64,000 bases of DNA from Lepraria neglecta (lineage: Eukaryota > Ascomycota > Lecanoromycetes > Lecanorales > Stereocaulaceae). Shown piece by piece: positions 1-11,806 of this stretch. The position numbers and the translations under genes are program-made. The notes beneath the pieces are model-generated. The model was not told the origin of the DNA and did no database searches. It saw only the letters and a list, made by a program, of their open reading frames with translations. The stretch's first letter is position 1, and each line of letters starts with the position of its first letter. Location of the stretch: assembly GCA_033220425.1 (NCBI GenBank), contig CM065653.1, forward strand, positions 2,418,001 through 2,482,000, read 5' to 3'.

Positions 1-292
1 TGAAGCTAAACACTATAATAAACGTCCAGCTCATCACAAGCAGAGAGTGCATTGCGCTATACCTCTTCTACCAGTGTCGGAAAACACTGCCAAACACTGC
101 GACATTGCCCCACGCAAGGCTTAGATGTCATGCTCTGTTGATGAAGCAAAACCGGGCGTGATCGTAGAGGACACAGACGCGTAGCTGCGCCTTGCTGTGC
201 CTTGCTGCACTAAGTCATAGTACATTAGCGTTTAGAGATATTGTATTTATCTGAGCCCAAAGACCCGCAAAAAAATTTGTTCAGCATGTTCT
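1..292. other. Upstream flank, no gene seen
   Basis: This stretch precedes the dsRBD gene. I see no coding pattern or RNA gene in it. It may hold that gene's promoter, but no specific element stands out. Confidence 0.4.
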
Positions 293-1352
293 ATGGCATT
301 TCAACCGATATCATCCTCTTCTATCAAGAGAACTCTAAAGACGTTGCTTTCGTGCAAAACCAGGAGGTCGGATCGGCATTCTACTGATCAGACTTCTAAA
401 AACGCAGTTCAGATATACGACATCTACAACATGCCCAAAGAAATTACCAACTCTAAGTTAGAACAACGTCCACCACTTGTCAAGGCGTGTGAAACCGGTA
501 ATAAACCCTGCAACTCTTTTTAATGAAAGCGTGCTGATACCCTCTCTCATAGACTATATGTTGGGGCGCAATGCGTTCAAGAATCTCCTGACAGATATTG
601 CGTGTTCCATGTGCAGAGAAGACACGGGGACTACCATCATGGTAGGTCCGGACAGCGCCAACGGCGGTAGAAACGTATCAAAGCCAGACTTCTTGACTGA
701 CGCTGTTCAGGAGATTTTTGATGATTTGTTCGAAAGCTTCGCCTACGATAGGTGCTTCAAGCATCTAATTGCGGAGCGACGCGTGGGCGATGCCAGTCCC
801 CCAGCTCAAGGACACTGTAGCCCTCATCGAACACAGCTTTTTTCATATATAGGTTCAGTCAGACGCCAAGATGGTGGTCATCAGCTTCAGGAACTGATGG
901 CGACCTTGTCGAAATTCATAATGAACGATCGAGAGCAACGCGATCCGAAGTATTTGGCTGATCCTTCAGTTCAGCTTCTCCAAGCAGGCGGCCCCGTAGG
1001 ACCGTCGAATAATGTTTCACCAAATGCAACGAGCACTACGCCGGTCGCTGCCCCCTTAACAACTCCAGCACCCTCTACTACAGGCCTTTCGCCCTCAGAA
1101 ATTCAACATAACACCGAAGACATCACAGATATAGCATCTTATACAATGCTACTTAAAGAGTTTGGGGATGAGGACGGTGTTCACGCCACTTATGAAAAGC
1201 ACAGAGTCCGACTTGCGCCACCGTGGTGGAGGTATACGGTTTGTTTTCGAGAGGTCAGGGCAATAGGAGAAGGGCCCAACAAACGAATGGCGAAACATAA
1301 GGCATCAAAAGACGCTTGCGCCAAACTCGGATATCCTGCCCTATGTCTATAG
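293..1352 (+). CDS. Double-stranded RNA-binding domain protein
   Basis: The C-terminus (about residues 262-334) fits a dsRNA-binding domain. A leucine-rich first helix is followed by a strand region with a tyrosine and PPWW, then GEGPNKRMAKHKASKDA, which matches the G-x-G-x-(S/N)K-x-x-AK-x-x-A signature of helix 2. I join two exons, 293-497 and 553-1352. The 55-nt intron 498-552 has a GTAAT donor, a GCTGAT branch site and a CATAG acceptor, and splicing restores one frame of 334 aa. The first ATG (293) is used; an in-frame ATG at 431 is an alternative start. The rest is low-complexity Pro/Thr/Ser linker (about 1000-1120) and an N-terminal part I do not recognise. No nuclease, helicase or deaminase domain is in this chain. 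It likely binds structured or dsRNA, but the partner is unknown. It sits in a gene-poor, partly decayed tract, which suggests an accessory gene. Confidence 0.6.
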
Positions 1353-1713
1353 AATATTGCTGCTAGGAGATAGTACCCTTACGAATGACACATTAGCTAT
1401 AAATGTCTAGAACTGCACACAGAATTTTCACCTTGCGCTTTTTAACCTACTCTGGGACAAATTTATAAATCCCTTCAATCCAACCGGAATTCCTTATGCC
1501 AGTGTTCTGCAAGGCTGCCATACATGTGGTCATTAGAGTTCAATGTCATTAGGAGCTAGTGGTGCCTCGGCCTCTTTGATCTTGATCTCATCATGTTTTG
1601 TCTTCCACACATTGCGAGTCGAGAATCCTAGTACAAAAAGGAATCATCAGAACCTTTACGATGTACGTATGACAGACTCACAAGTAGGAAAAAGATCCGA
1701 ATCCAAATGAAGT

Positions 1714-2152
1714 GAGATAATATCATCGGCTTCTCGTCTCGTACTGCTGTACGAGTTCGTTGATGACCCGACCGATCCTACGCATGCAGAACTCAAGGAC
1801 GGTATCCTCCTGGAAACAGTGTCCGCTAAAGCTAGTACACGCGAGGCGCTTGAAGCAGCTAAAGCCTTCATCACGGCTAGCATTATGTCCGCCACGTTAA
1901 CAATGGAAAACAGCCATCATTGACGATGAGGCATTCGCAGCAGCTTATACAAGTGCGGTGTGTATGGAGGATTATCTCGCTAAGTCAATGGATGAAACTG
2001 CCAAAGCATGGCTGAAGAATGTCAGAGAACTTCAGAAAGTACGCAGCGTATGGGGAATCACTATCCAGTTTGACAGAGCTCAGAGTACCTTTGTTACAGC
2101 TGGTGAAGCCCTCATGATAAACCACAAGATAGCTTTGCATCAAACTGCGTAG
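1714..2152 (+). pseudogene. Unrecognised interrupted coding relic
   Basis: Two plus-strand reading frames, each protein-like in composition, follow one another as if they were one chain of about 145 residues interrupted once. The sequence is alanine- and acid-rich (for example KASTREALEAAKAFI, then DETAKAWLKNVRELQ), which suggests helices. There is no convincing start codon and no intron at the break. I do not recognise the family and assign no function. It lies between the dsRBD gene and the deaminase fragment in a tract that looks decayed. Confidence 0.35.
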
Positions 2153-2878
2153 CCTCTCATCTTTCTCAAGCGAGCTCTGTAGCCTTGCGATGGCTCGTCT
2201 TCCCTGCTGCTTTGATCCATACGTCCGAAGTCTAGGTCGAAGGGATAACCCGAACTTACATCGTGATCAATGAAGGATGCATTGCGCAAAAGGATCTGTT
2301 CGCACTTCCAATTTTATACACCTCTCCAGATATCAGAATGGCATTTGAAAGTGATAAACTAGAAAGAGAGGGACGTTACTGAGGATTAATAATAACGCTG
2401 GAAGGGAGCAGCATAAAATATTGTAGTTTCGAGCTGGCACATCATTGAGCGTTAGCTAAATAAGACAAGATGCCGCTTCCGGTATATGGCTTCACCGCCC
2501 TGCATATAATGATCAGTGTCTGTGCATGTTGCAAAGCCTATCCATTTGCTTTGAGTCAGGTCAAGACATCTGCAGCAGAAGACGCCTCTTGTATATTTCA
2601 GCTTGTAATCCCTAGATTTTCCGCTCCTAGAGTCTTTCATCGCTTTCGTCATTGAGCCAAGACAAAACCACATATCAACAGATATCACATTACAACAATA
2701 TGGACGAAAGCTTCCAATCCAACCGAACTCCACCTCCATCGTCAGAGACGTCTGGAGTATCTGACTGAGCTTTAAATCCTTCAGGATCAGCGGTCTCCGA
2801 ATGATTGAGATCGATTGCTTCTCAAAATACATTGTCAGTAATCTTATCCACCAGAAATCGTACGTGCGGTACACATCA
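2153..2878. other. Intergenic, nothing recognised
   Basis: About 730 bp between the coding relic and the 3' end of the deaminase fragment. Open frames here are short and lack protein-like composition. I see no repeat or RNA gene. Confidence 0.4.
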
Positions 2879-3431
2879 CTAATCGTCAATATCAAAATCA
2901 TCCAACGATAGCGCACTCGACAAGAGATCGGGCTCCGAAGCCACTGTCTTGGCTACGGATGTCATCCCGGTCGTTGAGTCAGCGTGGTAAGGGAGGCGAG
3001 AGGTGCGACTCTCAATCTCTGTGGCAATGTCTCGCCGGACCCAATCAATCAACTTCAACATAATACGCTCCTGAAATTTGTAATATGCTGCACAGGCTGG
3101 ATTGCTGGGGTCGATGTCCGGTGGCCGCCATCCTATATAGAGTTTTTGATGGGACGGAGGAACGGTATAACGTCCCGGATGGCTCGTGATGTATACATGG
3201 CATAGATAGCATGCAGGTTTGCTGCACCCGACATATTTGTCATTAACATCCAAAAAGTGGCATCTATATCTATCGAAATAATCAATCAGAAGTAATTCTG
3301 CATGGACTCGAGTCTTCTTGGTGTAGTGGTTTCATAAGAGCTCGGATAATTCAGAAGGATCCCAGATAAATCGAGTCTGGCTATCAATCTGCTCTATTCT
3401 TCGGCAGTAGAGAATATATAACCTATTATAC
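2879..3431 (-). pseudogene. Fossil/partial OTT_1508-like deaminase domain
   Basis: The minus strand encodes the zinc-binding core of a fungal OTT_1508-type nucleic-acid/nucleotide deaminase. It has a VHAE motif (codons at about 3295-3306), where His binds zinc and Glu shuttles protons, then GCSKPACYLC, which supplies the cysteine ligands, then HPGRYTVPPSHQKLY and WRPPDI, typical of the family. About 180 residues of domain are readable and end in an acidic tail (LDDFDIDD). No start, N-terminal region or clean gene model can be drawn, and the copy looks broken, so I treat it as a fossil. Intact relatives are larger proteins of unknown substrate. The dsRBD gene about 1.5 kb away is in the opposite orientation. 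Confidence 0.5.
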
Positions 3432-4420
3432 TCTTAATCGTGGCTTCCTTCGATATCAAGGGGAGTATTCGTTCTTTTAAGGAGGTAAATTCTTAATTCG
3501 AAATCCTTCCGCGAGATCTTGTACCTATATTAACATAATCTTGGTTCTTTCCAACTTTTCGCGTAGCGCCCCTACCAAAATTTGGTGTAAAACCTACGTA
3601 CCTGAATATACCCTCTATATAAGCTAAAATCCTTATAAAAGCTTCCTAAAACGCGTGCGCTCGGGGCCACGCCAATCGCGGCTAAGGGTGCCCCGAGCAG
3701 GCCCCGGGCGAACCTTTAATTAGTATAAGATAGCGGCGGAAACCCCCTGACTAGTCTCGCAGCGACCCTTGGCTAGTCCCCGTTGTCCCTTGGCAAGCCC
3801 CCACGGGCGCATACTGCTGCACCCTAACACAGGTGTCGCGCACCGCTATCGCACCATTGTCGCAACCCCTGGGCGTATCACCCCCGCCAGAAAATCGCCC
3901 GAATCGATCGATTCCAGCATCGCGTTGGGGGTAACCCCCGGTGCTGCTCCAGGGGTGGGTTCCCGAGTGCTCCTGTCCATCATCGAACATCAAAAAAGAT
4001 CATATAGGGCTGAAAACACGTGACTTGGCCCGAGGGGGCGCCCGAGGCCCCGAAGTAGCTCGCGCTTTGGCCCGGGGCTACTGGGGCCGGGTTCGAATTT
4101 GCAGACGACTTCGATCTATATCTCTAATTAACTATATCTACCAAGTCGAGTATAAGCTAATACGCCTCTCCACCGAGGCTAAGCTTTATAGAGTATATAC
4201 TATAGTAGGGTGGAAGATTGGGAGGTAAATAAGTAAGGCTATAAGTAAGTGGAAAGTCTTAGGAGAGCTCTCTATAAATTTAGTACTATAGGGTAATTTA
4301 GCGGGGAGGCGCAAAGAAAGACTACCAAGGCCCAGATTTAGCTGCAGTATTACTATATCTAATTATGTAACTATAAGATGTGTTGGAAGGACATATAAGG
4401 CTTATTCATTAATTGGTGGA
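3432..4420. repeat. TA-rich/GC-rich patchwork, possible decayed repeat or SINE
   Basis: TA-rich blocks (3400-3660 and 4110-4400) flank a GC-rich core (about 3650-4100). A 9-bp inverted repeat, GCTCGGGGC at about 3659 and GCCCCGAGC at about 3691, can form a hairpin. TGGCCCGAGGGG at about 4025 resembles a Pol III A box, and GGGTTCGAATTT at about 4088 resembles a B box, about 65 nt apart as in tRNA-derived SINEs. TpA abundance in the flanks resembles RIP-mutated fungal repeats. I cannot define ends or target-site duplications, so the class is unresolved. Only one copy is visible in this window. Confidence 0.35.
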
Positions 4421-6454
4421 CGGTGTGGTATTGCTTTTTCAACGAAGGTGTCTGGTCAGCCATATATGGGATACTTTCGATTATCAAATTCCTACAAATC
4501 ATTCATAACCAAACTCTGAGTCAAAGTGATGCGTAGTCCCGATATTTTAGTGTGTGCTGGGCGAGGGCAATTTAAAGGACGAAGAGTCCGGATATACTAA
4601 ACAACCATCTCTCGGGCATGCTCGCAGGGACATCCGCGTAATTAGAAGGGAAAGGCAAATAAGTTGCTTCTGTGTTCAACATCAATATGTCCTATGATGT
4701 TCCGAATGCTGGATCTGGCCATGACTGAGTATCTTGAGGTTTTGGGGTGGGAAAGCCCCTATGAACTCTGCAACTTCGATTGCCTTCAACCAACTTTTCT
4801 GACCAACCACACAACTACAACTCAGACTACATGATTTCAGGCCTTTTGCCAGGATCCTAAGCCTGGCATAGCGTTGTCCGGTTGTTCTAGCATTGATGAG
4901 ATCTATTACTGAATCACTCAGGCTTTTTGAATCGGAATATTGCCCAAGCTTTGCACTCCTGAAAGGATTCTTCACACTCATGATGCCGTCAGCCAACATG
5001 TTTTTAAGTTTTATACAGCTGGTTAGTAGCTTCAGTTAGCCCGGATATGCTCCATCAGTAATTCTAAGCCATGGGAATTAAGCATGAATGGACGGTATGG
5101 TGAGTATCAAACGGCCGGCTAGCAACATCACTTTATCCAACTATCATTCAGATGTTGCTCCTTGATAGAAGTTTTGACGACGAAAGATTATGGTCTGAAT
5201 TCTAGACCTGGCTCTTTCCATTGGGAAACCAATACCAAGGAATTATCTGTGGAGTCTGAAACAAGAAACTTGTACCTTTGCCTTGTCTATTTTCTATTCC
5301 GAACCAGGCTCCTTTCTATCCAAAGTCTGATGTCGACGAGTCACGCACGCTACGGGTCTCGAACATTGGGACTACAGCTCAACTTATCTAACGAGACGCT
5401 AAACTTGGCCTTAATTAACCTTTGCGTATTCATGGCTTCAGAAGGTCACCATGGTTGGAGCGCTCAAGGCTGGATTCTTTTGAAGTTGGACTTTCCAAAA
5501 GGCATTGAGGTTAGATTTGGCCATCGATGAATGGCAATGTCAGAGTAAAGATGCGGTCGTCACTTAATCCAAAACCGTATATCGAGTACGGAATCATATG
5601 GAATCAAGCACAGAGAGCGAGATATGATATGGCTACAGCCATAGAGTCTCCACAACATCTTGCAATATTAGAAAGTTCATGAAATATAAGACCTATATTC
5701 TGTCTTCCGTAAACATGCTAGGCAGCTTTACGTAAGTTGTCACATATCTAATACAGATACCACTCCCAGTATTATCGGCAGCAAGAGGGACAATAGTGAA
5801 TAAACCGTTCTTTGGTAGTTGTGCCAATAGTCGATCCGAACGGGGAAATTGTTTGGCCTTGAATGGCTTGGTACATCACTCCTCAAGTCTCACGAGCAGG
5901 AAAAGCATATTGGAAGAGAAAGTTGTATTATGTTTACTACCTATGTTACGGGCTTTTTGAAAGGTCCTGCCATGCATCTCAGAGATGTTATCCACCGTTT
6001 GCTCTCTTTTTGCTGTACACCCTTTTTCCCCGTCTCCAGGAAGTTTCAGCGAACCCTGGGCAGAATGAGGGTAATACATTTGCATCCCGTCCGTCTGTGT
6101 CCAGCTCTTTTCGGCGGAACGCCTCGATTTAACATCAAGCAAGTTGTGCGTCCCTCTGCGTCCCGTCCATTTCCGTCCATCTCCTTCTGATAGAACGCCT
6201 AGTATGGTCGACAAGCAAGTTAGGTATCTCTGAATGCGGCATACGCCATCCATGCTTCACCGCTATGCTCAATGTATGAAAAATAATATGCTAAGCTGAT
6301 TAAGCTACGCAAGAATCGAAGGTGTGGAAAAGTAGTGTTTAAGTCGAACGCGACGATGCAATGCCAATGCTGGCGATTGTCGCAGGAAACGAGACAGTGT
6401 CTCCGAAAGGGGGGATCCATCGTTCCTTGCTTTAAGCAAGGCTCTACAATCCTT
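4421..6454. other. Gene-poor intergenic tract
   Basis: About 2 kb downstream of the Red1-like gene. A minus-strand frame of 105 codons (4682-4999, starting ATG) contains a Cys-rich stretch, and another of about 120 codons lies at 5162-5530, but neither has family features or supporting introns, so I do not call them genes. The only structured feature I see is the imperfect duplication at 6081-6226. Confidence 0.4.
6081..6226 (+). repeat. Imperfect tandem duplication, about 68-bp unit
   Basis: Two neighbouring copies, 6081-6147 and 6157-6226, share the ordered blocks TGC(A/G)TCCCGTCC, GTCCA(G/T)CTC, GAACGCCT and CAAGCAAGTT. The divergence suggests an old local duplication in the 3' flank of the Red1-like gene. 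Confidence 0.5.
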
Positions 6455-9400
6455 TTACAAGGGGAGGACTTTGGAGCTATCTCCAAGGAATTTGGCGCGG
6501 TACGCTGTAATCTCGGCGGCAACAATGTTGAAATCTGTGACCTTTCTACTGCGGATGTCATGGATGATTTGTTTCAGGCCGTCAGTGAAAGCTTCGTAGT
6601 CTTGCTCGGACAAGCCTTCAGGTCTAGCTCCCAGACTCATCAGGATTTTGTCATCTATGAGGTTAGAGATCCTATGTCAGCTTGGGGGCTGTGACAGTAC
6701 GCAAACGACTAGAGCGATGATGAAGGAATGCGGAAGAGTAAGAAACATGTGCAGGCCCTCAAGCTTCAACGAACGCACCGTTCAAACCAACGCCCCTAAG
6801 ATGCTGACTCTGGCAAGAATCATCATTGCAAATACCGCTTAATTCATAGCGGCATATCGGGATGTCTGGATCAATAGTATGACTGTAAGTCAATGATCGA
6901 AAGCCATTTGAGACTTCTTTGAGATATGCTGGATGGTACCGATATGATTTGAATTGCTTCAAGGGACTTTCATATGGAGTGAAACGTTCTACTGAGTGAT
7001 TCGATTTCTGTGGTATTCCCTATTTTGCGTCAGTAGACACTGGGACAACGCTGCAATCGACGTCTTACCTCTTGAGGATCAGCTCCGATTGTTGTGGCCC
7101 CTGGAGCCAGATCTGATTGAAGAGGCGCACCTGTGTCACTAGGATCAATGTTAAGCGGGGGAAACGATGCGTATGAGCGGTTGGCTGACGCTGACTGGAG
7201 CCCTGGCTCTTCCTCGAAAGGCTCAGGCTCAGGCGGCTCGTAGTCATCGGGGTCACTATCATCAGCTAACGATGGACTACTGTGGGGCGCCTTGTCTTCA
7301 TCCTGCATGTTAGTGTCCTGTATGTTAGCGTTGAAGGGCGTCTGCTCAGTGGAAGTCTGCTCTTCCGACGTGTCTTCGGCACTTGAATCAGAGACTGGTG
7401 TGTCTTGGGCCACGTCCGGCATATTGGCGTCAGCAGTTTGATCGTCCTGCTGGGGCCGGACTGCATCAATGTCCGGCTCGAGATTTTGGCTCATGACAAT
7501 GTCACTAGGTGGCTCGTAGCTGTCTTCGTCATCGATGAGGCCAGGCTTAACCTGATCTTCAGTAATGTGCCCAGAGCTACGATCGGAGATTTCACCCTCA
7601 TCTGCGTCGCTGCGAGATATGTCCATAACATCCTCCTCAAGCTCTCCATCGGACAATTGTTCGTTTACGGTTTGCGCTGGAGGTGACGGCTGAGGGGTAA
7701 TCTGTGAAGCGGCGATAGGTTCTTGGGTAGTGACTGCTGCTTCTTGTCTTGGCGACGAAGGAAGCTCGTAGCTCATACGGACGGATGCTTCAGGTTGAAA
7801 TGGGACTAGCAAAAAGATGGTTCTATCAATTGACATTCTTCGTCTCCTTCGACGGTCTTGTCAATGGACGCACTTACCTTGCGTTTCGCTCCTTAACGTT
7901 CCTTCCTGTTTGACTTCTGTGCTCCTGTCCTTGGACAATTGAAATACCTCGGTAGCTTGAGATAGACTAGCGAGCTCTTCAATTAAGGATCTTCTGCCTT
8001 CAACGCCGTCCTGGATCTCCTTCTCTAGCTCTGCTATTTCCCATCTCAACGATTCGAGTCTCTGTCTGGTCCTCTCTACCGTTGCATCAAGGACTGGTAA
8101 TCCAGCCTCAATCTGGGATCTCCGATCAAGGAGCTTCTGTTGCTCTTCCTGCAAACGCCTTTGCTCCTCCCCGTACGACTGCTTTTGCTCTTGCTCTTGC
8201 TCTTGATCTTGAGGTCGATCGGTTTGTTGTTCGACCTCAGAGACCTGGTTTTCCTGAGCTTCGTCGCCTTGAAATTGTTGCTGGTCGAGATCTTGGAGCT
8301 GAGTACGCTCCTCGCCCTGAATCTGTCCCTGCTCATCCCGTTGGATTGATGCCTGCTCTCGTGTCGAAGCTTGCAATGTCTCTTCTTGCAGTCGTCGATC
8401 CTCTTCTGAAGCTAGGGCGACCTCCGCAGCCAGCGACTGTTCAGCCTCAGCTTTTGCTAGTTCGGCTTCCTGAAAGCGCTGCTCCGCTATCAGTTGCTTC
8501 TCCACAGTAGCAGATTCTCTTGTCTCAGCAGCTGCCGAGGAAGACTGTCGTGTGCTGTCAAATTCACTAGCATCAGACTTTGGTTCCACGGCAATCACCG
8601 AAGCTTTGGAGGAGTCGGTGATCCCTTGGGACGTTTCGCGTGGCGGTGATGAAACTGGTGCATCGCCTGAAATTCCAGGGGTTTGAGCACGGCTAGTGTT
8701 CAATTTGGCATATCTGCGCTGCTCAAGTTCAGCGATCTTACGATTCATCAGCTCGATTTCCATCTTGAGACCCTTCGCGTCCTTTATTTGACCAGGTGTT
8801 TGTGCAGCAGGCGGTGTCATGACTGGAGGCTTCTTCCGTGGTGGGATATCTGTGAGCGGAGGCAAATCTCTAATTGATTTTTGCTTGCCAAAACCAAAGT
8901 CGCCAGTATTGGACTTCTTCGGTGTGCCATGCGGGCGGTTGTCTGTTTCCATGTCGAAGCTGTCGTCATCTGAAAGGTTGTTCGACTCATCCTCGCTAAT
9001 GTCTATTATAACACTAGTGTTCTCTTGCTGCCCCAGTGGCCTTTTGACCCTGGTGGAGGGAGAGTCGATGAAATCAGAGGCCTTTTGGCGTTTGCGATGT
9101 GTCGAGACCGGTGCTGTGCTGACGGCTGGCAGAGCGGAGGTTCCAGCACCAGCCGAAGCCATGGGTATTGAAGTTGCCGGCGTCGTTGTGGTGACCTTGC
9201 CGGGGAGATCTGCACCTCGTGCAAAGGGATATTGGTATCCGGAGCCAGAAGTCGTTCGATCATCCCTTCGTTGCGTAGGGGCAAAGGCTTGACTCGCAAA
9301 ATGTTGCGCAGGTGTCGTGCCTTCCGAAGCGTCCGGTGTCATGAAAAGACCGGGGATGCTGAAAGGCTGCTTCTGGCTTGCGGGTGAAAAATAGGAGCCT

Positions 9401-11178
9401 TGACGGCTAAGCATTGGCGGTTGAGGCACCGTTGGAGCGGTACTGAAGAAGCCTTCCTGTTTGTGTTCTACTACCGGCTGCTGATTCTGATGATTCTGAC
9501 GAGCTGGTTCGCTGCTTTTGACGGTCTGAGATTCATGCTGCACGCTCTTGGTACGGTTCAAGGCTTCCATTTTTTGGCGTGCTAGCTCCGTCTGGGCCTT
9601 TCGCTTTGCTTCCATGTCTGTATCGGCTTTTCTGCCGGTTGTGGGTTGCACAACAGGTTGGCTAGTGACAGGAAGCACGATAGGAGGAGTCTGTAAAGCA
9701 ATTCTCTGAACAGGCGGCTCAGGTTCCATTGCTGCGGATGTCTTGGACGATACAGAAGCCTTAGCTGCCAGCATTCGGGCAATGTATTCCTTGCGGTCGA
9801 CTACTTTTGACTCGCCAGCTTTTATACCAGAAGCTTTACCTTGAAGATTGGTGCTCGAGGTATTCGTTGTCTTTGTCGCCGCAGCTGGACTTGTCATAGA
9901 GCTCTGTTCATCCTTAGCAGTTGTTGTCAACGGACGGCTGTTGAAATTCCCATCCGTTGTTTTACTCTGCAGTGCGGGTTTAGGTATTTGGTCGACGTTA
10001 ACAGTCACTGGCAATCTTGACTTTGCAGCGTCTCCAGCAACCACGTTCGGTTCTGTAGTCTGGTGCTGCATTGGTGACGCAGAAGTGACTGGAATCCCAA
10101 CCTCCGCATGTATGTTTCGGAGCACCTCAATATTCATGCCGATGGTATTGACGATGTTGGTAAAGTCAAATCCCTGTGAGTGCAGCTCTAGTAGTGCTTT
10201 TTTGGCTTCCTCCAATGTCTCGCCCAACAGCACACTTGTATTCTGGGGCACCCCTGGAGCGACATCTCTGGGCGAGTCTGTATGTTGGCCGTCTTCTATT
10301 GGATTCGAAGAGATCGAATGTAGATGGTCGACTACGCCGTTTTGATTTGAAGGTCGCTGAGGCTGTGGTGATGAAATGGAAATCTGTTCATTGCGAACAA
10401 CACGTGGCTCTTGAAGCATACGGCCGTTAGTGTTGAAGTATGAAAAGTTTGAAAGTAAGGGTTGAGAAGAAATACCTTTGAATGGCCTAGGACCCGACTC
10501 GTTTAGTCCATTAGTGTTGCTGGTACGGACTGCTCCTGTTGTGGGATTCTCAATCTCATTTGGCACAATTTGCGGTTGTTGAGAAAAGGTCGAACCCATC
10601 TTCGAGAATTCCGGGGATCGTGCGAGTTGATCACTTTCCCCGTCATTGACTTCCCCGTCTTCCAACTCAGATACAGCTGGCGTGAAGTGATTTGAGCTCT
10701 CAGCGTCTATAATTTGGACCTTTGTAGGAGCCTGCCCATTCACAGGGGCTGAAGGTATGAAATTGTGCTGGGAAGCAGTGTTTGAAATTGCGTGAGGTTG
10801 AGTTAGATGTGAAGGTAAGTATGAAGACGATCCGAAAGGAATCGGCGCGGGTGGATAGGGTGGCGGAGGAATCGCGGTGCGATGCGTATGATTCGTGTAG
10901 TTACTATAGCCTCCAAAGGAAGTGGCGGGATTCGCGGCATTGCCAGGACCAGGCGTTGTCACACCATGAGCATTAACATGAAAGGAATACGCGTTCGCAT
11001 GTGGAGCTGCTGGTTGACCATTTTGCTGGCTTTGGCCATACAAGAAGGGAGTTTGATCCCGCTGCTGATATGGATGCTGAGGTATAGCATGATTATAACC
11101 ACCCATATGTGGGGCCATGTAGCCATTGGTATTATTGACGGGCGCGCCATATGGAGGCTGTGGTGGATAATTCGACAT
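6455..11178 (-). CDS. Red1/ZFC3H1-type zinc-finger protein (zf-C3H1, PF10650)
   Basis: Four exons give 1492 aa: 11178-7878, 7805-7069, 7019-6779 and 6654-6455. Intron 1 (GTAAGT...GCTAG), intron 2 (GTAAGA...ATAG) and intron 3 (GTGCGT...CTAACCTCATAG) all preserve phase. The C-terminus holds ICRYELSGICNDDSCQSQHL, a C-x7-C-x4-C-x3-H finger (C1402, C1410, C1415, H1419), preceded by the family-typical FKSYRYHP and RSLTYSH, and followed by an all-helical end including RSRKVTDFNIVAAEI. Most of the protein is disordered, Gln/Pro/Ser-rich, with a glutamate/glutamine-rich coiled coil (about residues 960-1090). Proteins of this family (S. pombe Red1, human ZFC3H1) scaffold complexes that feed unwanted nuclear RNAs to the exosome; I infer a similar nuclear role. 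The start is the first in-frame ATG. The gene is divergent from the myosin gene across 628 bp. Confidence 0.85.
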
Positions 11179-11806
11179 CTCTCCACACACAAAGATGTAT
11201 TCGTTGCAACTACTGCAACAACTTCAAGTCTGGTGTATATCACTGGCGATTAGTTGTAAAATGGCCACAGTGTATTCCAGTAGAAAAATGCAAGGGGGAC
11301 ATAGTGAGAAGTGGAAGTAAAGAATCTACAGCTCATGGAGAAAGGGTGTCGCGTGCGGTCGCGGAATGTCGAGACTGACCCTATCAAGAGGGCAGTGAAT
11401 TATGCGCGTGTGGGAGTCAGAAACGAAGGACAAAGGCCGGATTATAGATTACAGGGCGATGTTACAGCAACAGCATGTGATTATGGGAGGTTGGAGCTTT
11501 CTTTGACCCTTGAGATTCGAGAAAATGCCAAGCCCGTCCGGCGCCCGTAGCTCCGATCTAAAAAGCAGCAAGCGCGTTCCTCGATCCCGGTTTGTTTACT
11601 CTTGGCGAAAATCAGCAATTGCAACACCATACAGCAGCTCAACATTGCTTTGAGCTTTACACAAGCTGTGAACGTTGCAAAGTTTAGTCAGTTTGTCTTT
11701 TCACTTCTCACAAAATTCGCATAATGCTCTCAACATCATCTTCATATTTACCACCCATTCCGTCATAATGCATTAGACGCTCCTAGCAACTTGAGAGCTC
11801 AGAATC
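11179..11806. promoter_or_regulatory. Divergent intergenic promoter region
   Basis: These 628 bp separate the divergent Red1-like and myosin starts and must carry both promoters and 5' UTRs. A pyrimidine- and CA-rich stretch lies at about 11640-11800, just before the myosin ATG. I see no identifiable binding site and no intact ORF. Confidence 0.5.

Noticed and set aside
8082-8510. Leucine-rich plus-strand frames inside the Red1-like gene
   Set aside because: They are the complement of the Gln/Glu-rich coiled-coil codons and have no independent support.
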